From assembly GCA_013817555.1 (NCBI GenBank), contig JACDCN010000125.1, positions 1 through 6,376 on the forward strand: DNA of 6,376 nt. Direction: 5' to 3'. Positions 1-5,651 of this stretch are shown here, in pieces. Within the stretch, counting starts at the first letter, position 1. Every line of letters begins with the position of its first letter. Under the pieces are notes generated by a model. The model had not been told where the DNA came from and did not search any database. It saw only the letters and a program-made list of their open reading frames with translations. Source of the stretch: Actinomycetota bacterium. Its GTDB lineage: Bacteria > Actinomycetota > Thermoleophilia > Gaiellales > Gaiellaceae. The translations under genes and the position numbers were made by a program.

Positions 1-172
1 CGATCTCGCCGACCAGCTGGAGGCGGTGGACGCGCTCGACGGCTGGGATCGCGACGACCGTGGAGGCGAACCTGAGCGCCGGTGGCTTGCCGGCGACGTT
101 CAGTTTCTGGCAGGCGAGCACGCGCCCCGGGGGCCGATTCCCGCGTCTGAGGGGTATCGGCGGCGTGTCGCA
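1..172 (-). pseudogene. C-terminal fragment resembling a RepA-like/AAA_25 ATPase, runs off the left edge
   Basis: Reading the minus strand from 172 down to 2 gives 57 open codons, nearly all with G or C in the third position, preceded directly by the TAG at 175-173. The peptide contains GRVLACQKLNVAGKPPALRF and later RLQLVGEI. That pattern (R-V-L, K-x-N, PPALRF, then a short strand ending in L-V/G-E) resembles the tail of RepA-like AAA_25 ATPases that are common on actinobacterial integrative elements and plasmids. No Walker motifs, no ATG start and no N-terminal region are present between here and the MMPL gene, so it would be a remnant or an internally cut gene. The match is from memory of the family pattern over about 45 residues and could be coincidental. 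The other frames of this block look less protein-like. Confidence 0.33.
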
Positions 173-301
173 CTACGCGGCGGCAGGGAGGCGTACAGCA
201 ACGCGGGGGCGGTCTCTGGTGGGGTTCGAGCGCGTGGGAAGGCCGCTCAGGAAGCCGAATCGGCGCCGTTTTGTCGCACCTATGGCATTTGGACACATTC
301 T
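173..301. other. Junction segment between the MMPL homology and the upstream fragment; possible element end or attachment site
   Basis: This stretch encodes the last 42 residues of the MMPL reading frame, which have no transporter character: they are rich in Arg and Pro and carry no membrane helix. It therefore looks like sequence joined to the gene rather than part of it. Close to the junction, TGTC at 272-275 and GACA at 292-295 form short inverted ends of a 24-bp unit. The octamer TGTCGCAC occurs twice, at 166-173 and 272-279, both followed by (C)TA. Such TGTC/GACA arms are reminiscent of tyrosine-recombinase core sites, but the arms match at only about 5 of 9 positions, so the assignment is tentative. 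No integrase or transposase is visible in the window. Confidence 0.25.
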
Positions 302-2182
302 GAACAGGATTGCGAACGTGATCGGCGGAACGAAGGTCTCGATCGGACCCGTCTGATCGAGCCCAGTGAGCCCCAGCAGGTGGCCCTCCTGCACCACGAG
401 GGTTAGCACGCCGAACCCGACGAACGCGGAGAGGATCGTCGTTACCGCGGCCGTGGCCGAGATGACGATCGACCTGAACGCCATCGCGAGCACGATCAAG
501 GTGACTCCGATGATGAAGAGCAGGAACAGCGGCGCCCGCTCGAAGATCCGATCGGCGATGTCCTTGAACGCCGCCGTTATGCCCGAGACGTACGCGACCG
601 CATCGCTGTCCGCCGTCGCCGTCGGCACGACGTCGTCCCGCAAGCGGTCGACGAGCAGATCGGTCGCCTCGTCCTGGGGTGCGGAATCCGGGGTCACGAA
701 CACGATCCCGACGGTTCCCTCGTCGTTCAACTGCGGCTCGCCCACCGAGGCGACGCCCTCGAGGTTCTGCACACCGTCGAAGATTCGCTGCGGCGCCTGC
801 TCGTCGCCGTTCACGTCCACGACGATCGGGATGGGGCTGTTGAAGCCCGCCCCGAAGCCGTCCGCGAGCAGGTCGTACGCTCGGCGGCTGGTCTGCGCGG
901 TCGGCTGCGTGCCCTGGTCGGCTGCGCCCAGGCGCACGAGGAGCGACGTCGATCCCAAGGCCAGGACGAGCACGAGGACGACCGGGAACACGACCTTCGC
1001 GTTGGCGGTTACGAACCGACCCCAGCGAGCGACCAAGGTCCGTTCGCGGGCCTCTTCCGAGTCGTCCAACTTGGGAAGAAACGGCACCTTCAGCCGGTCG
1101 ATCTTGTGGCCGAGCAGGGCAAGCACCGCGAGCAGGAGCGAGTTGGCGATCAGCACGGTGGTCAACACGCCGAGGGACGCGCCGATGCCTAGCTTGGTGA
1201 TGAAGTCCATGCCGAAGAAGGCCAGGCCGGCCACCGAGATCGCAACCGTGAGGCCGGCGAAAATCACGGCACGTCCGGCAGAAGCGCCCGCCGCGGCGGC
1301 GGCCTCCCGCGGAGAAAGCCCCTCGTGCAGGAGCTGCCGGAAGCGGGTGACGATGAAGAGCGAGTAGTCGATCCCGACGCCCAGGCCGATCATCGACACC
1401 AGGATCGGCGTGATCGTGTTGATGTCGGTCAGGCCGGCCAGGATGAAGAGGAGCAGGAACGCGGTGGCGAGCGCGACGATCGCGAGCGCGATCGGGATCA
1501 GCATCGCCACGAAGGTGCGAAAGACGATGAGCAAGACGATGATCGCTGCGAGCAGTCCGAGCAGCTCGGAGGTCCCCTGCTCGACCGGCGGGAACTCCGC
1601 CTCGCCGTTGTATTCCACGATCACGCCCGCCGGCTCGACCGTCTCGCGGACAGCATCCTGCACGGCGAGGACCGCCTCCCGATCTTCGTCGAAGATGACG
1701 CGATCGAACTGAGCCTCGGAGTAGGCGATGCGGCCGTCGTCGGAGAACGAACCCTCGTCGAATGGGTCGCCGACGCTGGTCAGGCCGGCCTCGTCCTCCG
1801 TCGGCTTGAACTCAGCTGACCTCAGGAGGGCGATCGCCTCCTGCACCGCGGCTTTGCGCTCGGATGTGTCGAGTCGTTCGCCCTCCGGCGCGGCGAAGAC
1901 GACGTTCAGGACGCCGCCCTGCTCGGACGCGAACTCGGACTCGATCAGATCGGTCGCTTTCTGCGTCTCCGAGCCCGGGATCTCGAACTCGTCGCGAAGC
2001 TCACCGCCGACTGTCCCGACCAGGACGATCAGCAGGGCGATGATGCCGAGCCAACCGAACACAACGCGCCACGGATGCGTCGCGCAGGCGCGCGCCCAAC
2101 TCGCAAGCGCACCAGTCGAGAGACGTTCATGCGCCGCGCGCCGTTCCGATTTCGGTTCCATTCCTCGACTGTGCTCGCTCAT
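173..2182 (-). CDS. MMPL/RND-family membrane transporter, C-terminally truncated
   Basis: Inner-membrane transporter of the MMPL (RND-like) family, which exports lipids or hydrophobic compounds using the proton gradient; the substrate here is unknown. Helix 1 is at residues 38-58, followed by a large extracytoplasmic loop at 60-204. Helices 2-6 span about 206-358 and carry the family motif GLGVGIDYSLFIVTR at 266-280, with the conserved Asp-Tyr at 272-273. The second half repeats this plan, with a helix at 397-417, a loop at 420-547 and helices at 551-597 and 613-627. Homology stops at F627, where family members continue with G-L-S-M-D-Y. Residues 628-669 are unrelated and the last three helices are missing. 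The total of 669 aa is short for a family of roughly 720-750 aa or more. The ATG start is backed by AAGGAG five bases upstream. The protein lacks the second Asp-Tyr pair of the proton relay, so it is probably inactive. It diverges from the LtrA-family gene. Confidence 0.88.
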   Translation of the reverse strand: MSEHSRGMEPKSERRAAHERLSTGALASWARACATHPWRVVFGWLGIIALLIVLVGTVGGELRDEFEIPGSETQKATDLIESEFASEQGGVLNVVFAAPEGERLDTSERKAAVQEAIALLRSAEFKPTEDEAGLTSVGDPFDEGSFSDDGRIAYSEAQFDRVIFDEDREAVLAVQDAVRETVEPAGVIVEYNGEAEFPPVEQGTSELLGLLAAIIVLLIVFRTFVAMLIPIALAIVALATAFLLLFILAGLTDINTITPILVSMIGLGVGIDYSLFIVTRFRQLLHEGLSPREAAAAAGASAGRAVIFAGLTVAISVAGLAFFGMDFITKLGIGASLGVLTTVLIANSLLLAVLALLGHKIDRLKVPFLPKLDDSEEARERTLVARWGRFVTANAKVVFPVVLVLVLALGSTSLLVRLGAADQGTQPTAQTSRRAYDLLADGFGAGFNSPIPIVVDVNGDEQAPQRIFDGVQNLEGVASVGEPQLNDEGTVGIVFVTPDSAPQDEATDLLVDRLRDDVVPTATADSDAVAYVSGITAAFKDIADRIFERAPLFLLFIIGVTLIVLAMAFRSIVISATAAVTTILSAFVGFGVLTLVVQEGHLLGLTGLDQTGPIETFVPPITFAILFRMCPNAIGATKRRRFGFLSGLPTRSNPTRDRPRVAVRLPAAA

Positions 2183-2187
2183 GCCTG

Positions 2188-2193
2188 CTCCTT
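2188..2193 (-). promoter_or_regulatory. Ribosome binding site of the MMPL gene
   Basis: The minus strand reads AAGGAG five bases before the ATG at 2182-2180, a near-perfect Shine-Dalgarno match that fixes the start. It is the only strong ribosome binding site in this window; the other genes begin leaderless, coupled or with weak sites. Confidence 0.8.
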
Positions 2194-2219
2194 CTCCGTC
2201 GACGGCTGCGGGAGTTGTA

Positions 2220-2285
2220 CTAGAGACAGACCGAAGTGCCGGAACTCATCGGTCGCAATCGGGTGACGATGCCGTCTCGGTCTAG
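2220..2285. promoter_or_regulatory. Divergent MMPL/ltrA regulatory region with a long imperfect inverted repeat bounded by CTAG
   Basis: CTAGAGACAGACCG (2220-2233) and CCGTCTCGGTCTAG (2272-2285) are complementary at 10 of 14 positions when one is reversed, with 38 bp between the arms. The outer ends are CTAG, a rare tetramer in GC-rich DNA. The hexamers GTCTAG (2280-2285) and GTCTCG (2274-2279) also occur in the TetR-type operators at 4174-4229. A possible minus-strand -10 for the MMPL gene (TAGTAC, 2222-2217) lies on the left arm. The arrangement suggests a binding site for a dimeric regulator between the divergent genes. No match to a full TetR operator is present, so the identity of the regulator is open. 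Confidence 0.35.
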
Positions 2286-2346
2286 TTGCTTCGAGCAGTT
2301 GTTGTCACTTGGAGCCGACGTCAACGGGCTCAAAGAGGTAAATCTC

Positions 2347-2352
2347 TAGGCT
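2347..2352 (+). promoter_or_regulatory. -10 element of a leaderless promoter for the LtrA-family gene
   Basis: TAGGCT (TAnnnT type) ends six bases before the GTG start at 2359, which places transcription initiation at or next to the start codon. No usable ribosome binding site is found at normal distance: the nearest purine run, AAAGAGG, is about 20 bases upstream. There is no good -35 hexamer. The same hexamer with the same six-base spacing precedes the tetR gene. Confidence 0.45.
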
Positions 2353-2358
2353 CTCGCC

Positions 2359-3528
2359 GTGACGGTTCAGACTCGTCGGCGCGAGCAGGGCACGGACGAG
2401 CGCATCACCCCGCTCGAGCTCTTCTTCGACCTGATCTTCGTCTTCGCGCTCACCCAGGTGACCGGGCTCATCACGGCCGATCCGACCTGGGCAGGTCTCG
2501 TGAAGGGCATGCTCGTCCTCGCGATTCTCTGGTGGGCATGGGCGGCATACGCCTGGCTGACGAACACAATCAACCCCGAGGAGGGCGAGATCCGCCTGGT
2601 GATGTTCGGGGCCATGGCTGCCATGTTCGTCGCGTCCCTCGCCGTCCCCGACGTCTTCGGCGACGACGCCTTCCTGTTCGCGTCTGCCTATGCGATCGTC
2701 CGGGTCGCGCACCTAGCCCTCTACGCGGTGGCCGGACGGGGAGACCGTGACCTCCTCGCCGCGATCGGCCGGCTCGGGGCCGGTTCGCTCATGAGCATCA
2801 CGTTGCTCTTCGTCGCCTCGGCGCTCGACGGACCCGTCCAACCCGGTCTCTGGGCGCTCGCTGTCGTGATGGACCTTGCCGGAGCCTGGATCGGCGGAGG
2901 GCGCGGCTGGCGGCTCGAAGCCGGACACTTCGCCGAACGCCACGCGCTGATCGTCATCATCGCGATCGGCGAGTCGATCGTCGCGGTGGGAGTAGGCGCG
3001 ACCACCGAGCTCGGCGCCGGCGTGATCGCGGCAGCCATTCTCGGGCTCACCGTCGCCGCCGCACTTTGGTGGGCGTATTTCGACGTGGTCGCGACCGTCG
3101 CCGAGCGCCACTTGCGAGAAGCCACCGGGAGCGCGCAGCTCAAAATGGCGCGTGACTCCTACAGCTATCTCCACCTGCCGATGGTCGCCGGCATCATCCT
3201 GTTTGCAGGCGGCGTGAAGAAGACCCTCGTCGACATCGGCGAGCCGCTCGCGATCGTCCCGGCGGTCGCGCTGTGCGGTGGGGTTGCCTTGTATTTGATC
3301 GCGCACATCCTCTTCCGCCTCCGCAACGTACAGACGCTCAATCGTCAAAGGCTCGTCGTCGCCGCGCTCCTCCTTGCTCTCGTGCCGGTCGCCGTCGAAA
3401 TCCCCGCGCTCGCGACGCTCGCCGCGGTCGCCTCCGTGTGCGTCGGACTCATCGCGTACGAGGCGATCCGTTTCGCCGAGGCGCGCGATCGTATTCGGCA
3501 CGCCGCTGAGCCCGCGACTCAAGACTGA
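2359..3528 (+). CDS. ltrA: LtrA-family (low temperature requirement A) integral membrane protein
   Basis: Polytopic membrane protein of the LtrA family (Pfam low temperature requirement A), named after a Listeria gene needed for growth in the cold; the biochemical function is not established. The 389-aa length is typical. Visible family hallmarks are the N-terminal ELFFDLIFVFALTQ at 20-33, the HFAERHALIVIIAIGES stretch at 190-206, WWAYFD at 237-242 and the YSYLHLPMVAGII segment at 268-280. Roughly ten to twelve hydrophobic segments run from about residue 22 to 368, followed by a short charged tail. The GTG start is forced: an in-frame TAG lies at 2347-2349, GTG at 2359 is the only start between it and the conserved N-terminus, and translation is probably leaderless. 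The gene is divergent from the MMPL gene and convergent with tetR. It appears complete and undamaged. The family assignment is secure; the substrate and role are not. Confidence 0.92.
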   Translation: MTVQTRRREQGTDERITPLELFFDLIFVFALTQVTGLITADPTWAGLVKGMLVLAILWWAWAAYAWLTNTINPEEGEIRLVMFGAMAAMFVASLAVPDVFGDDAFLFASAYAIVRVAHLALYAVAGRGDRDLLAAIGRLGAGSLMSITLLFVASALDGPVQPGLWALAVVMDLAGAWIGGGRGWRLEAGHFAERHALIVIIAIGESIVAVGVGATTELGAGVIAAAILGLTVAAALWWAYFDVVATVAERHLREATGSAQLKMARDSYSYLHLPMVAGIILFAGGVKKTLVDIGEPLAIVPAVALCGGVALYLIAHILFRLRNVQTLNRQRLVVAALLLALVPVAVEIPALATLAAVASVCVGLIAYEAIRFAEARDRIRHAAEPATQD

Positions 3529-3545
3529 GCGGCCGTCAGATCTGG

Positions 3546-4157
3546 CTATCCCGTCGGGGGTGAAGTGGCAAGGCCACCGAGAGTCTGCTCCGACAGGCGC
3601 GCGATAAAGTCGGTGTCGAGAGGCTCACCACTCAGGAGCAGACGGTAGAAGACGGCACCGTGAAGCGCGTCGACTGCGAGTTCGAGGTCGGCGTCGGCGC
3701 GGATCTCTCCTCGCCCCTGGCCGCGCTCGAGCGCGGCGACCATCGCTCCACGTCGCGCGGGGACGACGTCACGGTGGAAGCCTTCGGCGAGATCGGCATC
3801 GTGCTGGATATCGGCAACGAGCCCCGCGACGACGTGGCCGCCGGTTGGCTCCGCGAGGACGGCGATGAGCCAGGCGAGCAGGGCGCGGACGTCCTCCCGC
3901 GTCGTTCCGCCGGCGGCTGGAGGGGTGACGACATCGGCGCTCGAGAGATACGCCTCGAGCACGAGGGCGGCGCGCGAGGGCCACCAGCGGTAGATCGTCT
4001 GCTTTCCCACGCCCGCCCGAGCCGCGATGGCCTCGATGGTCACATCCGGGTACCCGCGCTCGACCAGCAGCTCCCGGGTCGCGGCGATGATCGCCTGGTG
4101 TGAGCGCTCGCTGCGACGCCGGCCGCGCTCGCCTGAAGGCCTGCTCGACTCGTGCAC
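3546..4157 (-). CDS. TetR/AcrR-family transcriptional repressor
   Basis: Cytoplasmic DNA-binding regulator of 203 aa, a normal length for TetR proteins. The N-terminal helix-turn-helix domain covers about 16-65, with the recognition region TIEAIAARAGVGKQTIYRWW at 40-59, the classic TetR signature. The C-terminal ligand-binding half (about 80-200) ends with FYRLLLSGEPLDTDF, as in the TetR_C_11-like group; the ligand cannot be predicted. The GTG start at 4157-4155 is the only one possible, because an in-frame TAG lies at 4169-4167. It follows a -10-like TAGGCT by six bases, so the mRNA is probably leaderless. The gene diverges from the flavocytochrome operon and shares with it two operator-like repeats (4174-4191 and 4212-4229). 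It therefore probably represses both that operon and itself, and is released by an unknown small molecule. Its 3' end lies 17 bp from that of the convergent ltrA gene. Confidence 0.92.
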   Translation of the reverse strand: MHESSRPSGERGRRRSERSHQAIIAATRELLVERGYPDVTIEAIAARAGVGKQTIYRWWPSRAALVLEAYLSSADVVTPPAAGGTTREDVRALLAWLIAVLAEPTGGHVVAGLVADIQHDADLAEGFHRDVVPARRGAMVAALERGQGRGEIRADADLELAVDALHGAVFYRLLLSGEPLDTDFIARLSEQTLGGLATSPPTG

Positions 4158-4163
4158 GCACGT

Positions 4164-4169
4164 AGCCTA
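4164..4169 (-). promoter_or_regulatory. -10 element of a leaderless tetR promoter
   Basis: The minus strand reads TAGGCT, then six bases, then the GTG start at 4157. The hexamer and spacing are identical to those in front of the LtrA-family gene. No Shine-Dalgarno sequence precedes the GTG. The -35 region would fall within the operator at 4174-4191, consistent with autoregulation by steric block. Confidence 0.45.
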
Positions 4170-4173
4170 ACAA

Positions 4174-4191
4174 CTAGACAAGACGTCTCGT
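4174..4191 (-). promoter_or_regulatory. TetR-type operator 1
   Basis: On the minus strand this reads ACGAGACGTCTTGTCTAG, which matches the second operator (4212-4229) at 15 of 18 positions. It sits inside an 18-bp palindrome at 4176-4193 with only one mismatched pair (AGACaAGAC/GTCTcGTCT), the symmetry expected for a TetR dimer. It overlaps the -35 to -10 spacer of both the tetR promoter and the presumed promoter of the flavocytochrome operon. Confidence 0.7.
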
Positions 4192-4204
4192 CTCGTGCTA
4201 GCCT
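4175..4204 (+). promoter_or_regulatory. Candidate promoter of the flavocytochrome-flavoprotein operon
   Basis: TAGACA (4175-4180, one mismatch to TTGACA) and TAGCCT (4199-4204, TAnnnT type) are separated by 18 bp on the plus strand. Transcription would begin near 4211, giving a leader of about 34 bases. Operator 1 covers the -35 box and spacer and operator 2 covers the first transcribed bases, so bound repressor would block this promoter. Confidence 0.45.
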
Positions 4205-4211
4205 CTTCCTA

Positions 4212-4229
4212 ACGAGACGTACCGTCTAG
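4212..4229 (+). promoter_or_regulatory. TetR-type operator 2
   Basis: ACGAGACGTACCGTCTAG on the plus strand is the second copy of the operator and runs in the opposite direction to the first. The inner dyad AGACG-TAC-CGTCT (4215-4227) is perfect in its five-base arms. The two copies differ only in the central triplet (ACC versus CTT) and start 38 bp apart, ending outward in GTCTAG on each side. Confidence 0.7.
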
Positions 4230-4244
4230 AAAAAGAGCCAGACC

Positions 4245-5651
4245 ATGCGAACCGAGAAACTCGCCTCCCTCCGCGGCCCACTCGTCCTCGCCGCCCTGTG
4301 CGCGATTCCGCTGGTGCTGTGGGCGCGCTCCGCTCCGCTCGACGGACGCTTCACAGGCGAGTTCGCGACCCTCACGAGCATCGCGGTTCTACTCGCCTAC
4401 GCCGGGACCTCGGCGTTCGCACTGAACATCGTGCTCGGCGCCCGGCTGCGGCCCGTCGAGGCTCTTCTCGGTGGGCTCGACCGCATGTACAGGACACATC
4501 GCGTCCTGGGGCAGGCCGCCTTCTTGCTCCTGCTCGGGCACGTCGTGTTCATCCTTGCCGGCCGGGCGACGATCTCGACCGACACGGCGCTCGACCTCCT
4601 ACGCCCCGGCGCCGGCTGGACGGTGTTCGCCGGGGTGCTCGCGTTCGGCGGGATGACCCTCGCCATCGTCCTGACCCTCTTCGTTCGTCTCGGGCATGAG
4701 GTGTTCGTCTACGTGCAGCGCGTCTTCGGGTTCGTCTTCCTCGCAGCCACCTACCACGTGTTCACGACTCCTGGCGCGAGAGACGACTCGCGAGCGCTGA
4801 ACCTCTACATGGCCGGGCTCGCGACCCTCGGCATCGCCGCGTTCGTCTACCGCTCGCTCCTCGGCAACGTCCTCGTGCGCCGCAGGAGGTACCAGGTTGT
4901 CACCGTGAATCGTCTGGACGAGTTCGTCACGGAGATCGTCATGGAGCCCGCGGGAAAGGCTCTCGCCTTCTCGCCCGGGCAGTTCGTGTTCGTGAACTTC
5001 CGCTCGCTCGCGCTGCGGGAGCAGTTCCACCCGCTCGAGCTTTCGGTGCGCCGCCGGGCGTTTTCGATCCGAGCCGGGGAGATCGCCAACCAGTTCCACC
5101 CCTTCTCGATCACCTCAGCCCCGAACGAGCCGACGCTCCGAATCACCGTCAAGGCGGTCGGGGACTACACGCGCGCGTTGCGCACGCTCGAGCGGGGAGC
5201 GGAGGCGGTCGTCGAAGGGCCGTACGGCTCGTTCTCGCATCGCGACATCGCGAACGGCAGACAGATCTGGATGGCCGGAGGAATCGGCGTGACGCCTTTC
5301 CTCAGCATGGCTCGGAGCCTCGACGGGAGCGGGCGGTCGATCGACTTCTACTACTGCGTCGAGCACGAGCCGGAGGCGCATTTCCTCGAAGAGCTCCGCG
5401 AGATCGCGAGGAGCAGAGACGACTTCCGAGTCGTTCTCGTGGCGCGCGACAAGGATGGCTTCCTCACGGCCGAGCGCGTCGCCCGCGAGCACGAGGATCT
5501 CCTCTCCGCGGACGTTCTCGTCTGCGGCCCGCCGGCGATGATCGACAACCTGCGCTCCCAACTCCGCGCCCTCGGCGTCCGCGACGAGCGGGTTCACGCG
5601 GAGGAGTTCGGCTTCGCCAAGCTCGGTCGGACGAGCGCGGTGCTCGCGTGA
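4245..5651 (+). CDS. Ferric-reductase-like membrane flavocytochrome with FAD and NAD(P)H domains
   Basis: Membrane electron-transfer protein of 468 aa in the ferric reductase/NADPH oxidase superfamily: NAD(P)H reduces FAD on the cytoplasmic side and electrons pass to haem in the membrane. Six helices lie near 11-28, 41-65, 85-105, 122-147, 152-172 and 187-208. Haem-ligand positions are H85 and H99 (14 apart, as in NOX2) and H171; the position 13 before H171, normally His, is Gln158. The FAD domain runs from about 214 to 330, with GQFVFVNF (245-252), HPFSITSAP (285-293) and GPYGSF (325-330). The NAD(P)H domain has AGGIGVTPFLSM (344-355), CGPPAMID (427-434) and the C-terminal EEFGF (453-457). 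A weak AAAGAG precedes the ATG. The gene opens an operon controlled by the divergent tetR gene and overlaps the following flavoprotein gene by 4 bp. The true acceptor could be ferric iron, oxygen, a quinone or the flavoprotein next door. Confidence 0.88.
   Translation: MRTEKLASLRGPLVLAALCAIPLVLWARSAPLDGRFTGEFATLTSIAVLLAYAGTSAFALNIVLGARLRPVEALLGGLDRMYRTHRVLGQAAFLLLLGHVVFILAGRATISTDTALDLLRPGAGWTVFAGVLAFGGMTLAIVLTLFVRLGHEVFVYVQRVFGFVFLAATYHVFTTPGARDDSRALNLYMAGLATLGIAAFVYRSLLGNVLVRRRRYQVVTVNRLDEFVTEIVMEPAGKALAFSPGQFVFVNFRSLALREQFHPLELSVRRRAFSIRAGEIANQFHPFSITSAPNEPTLRITVKAVGDYTRALRTLERGAEAVVEGPYGSFSHRDIANGRQIWMAGGIGVTPFLSMARSLDGSGRSIDFYYCVEHEPEAHFLEELREIARSRDDFRVVLVARDKDGFLTAERVAREHEDLLSADVLVCGPPAMIDNLRSQLRALGVRDERVHAEEFGFAKLGRTSAVLA

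Noticed and set aside
26..406. Plus-strand open frame across the left edge into the MMPL gene
   Set aside because: It runs antisense into certain MMPL coding sequence, shows no recognisable motif and has no ribosome binding site; open frames of this size are expected by chance at this GC content.
366..1819. Long plus-strand open frames opposite the MMPL gene
   Set aside because: They are Ser/Thr/Arg/Asp-rich products of high-GC antisense reading with no domain signature, while the minus-strand frame is a clear membrane transporter.
2302..2344. TTGTCA (2302-2307) with TAAATC (2339-2344) as a standard promoter for the LtrA-family gene
   Set aside because: The 31-bp spacing is far outside the usual range; TAGGCT six bases before the GTG is a better candidate.
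3525..3539. Small hairpin CTGA...TCAG just after the LtrA-family gene as a terminator
   Set aside because: The outer stem is only four pairs with a G/G mismatch, and no T-run follows on either strand, so it is not a convincing terminator for the convergent genes.
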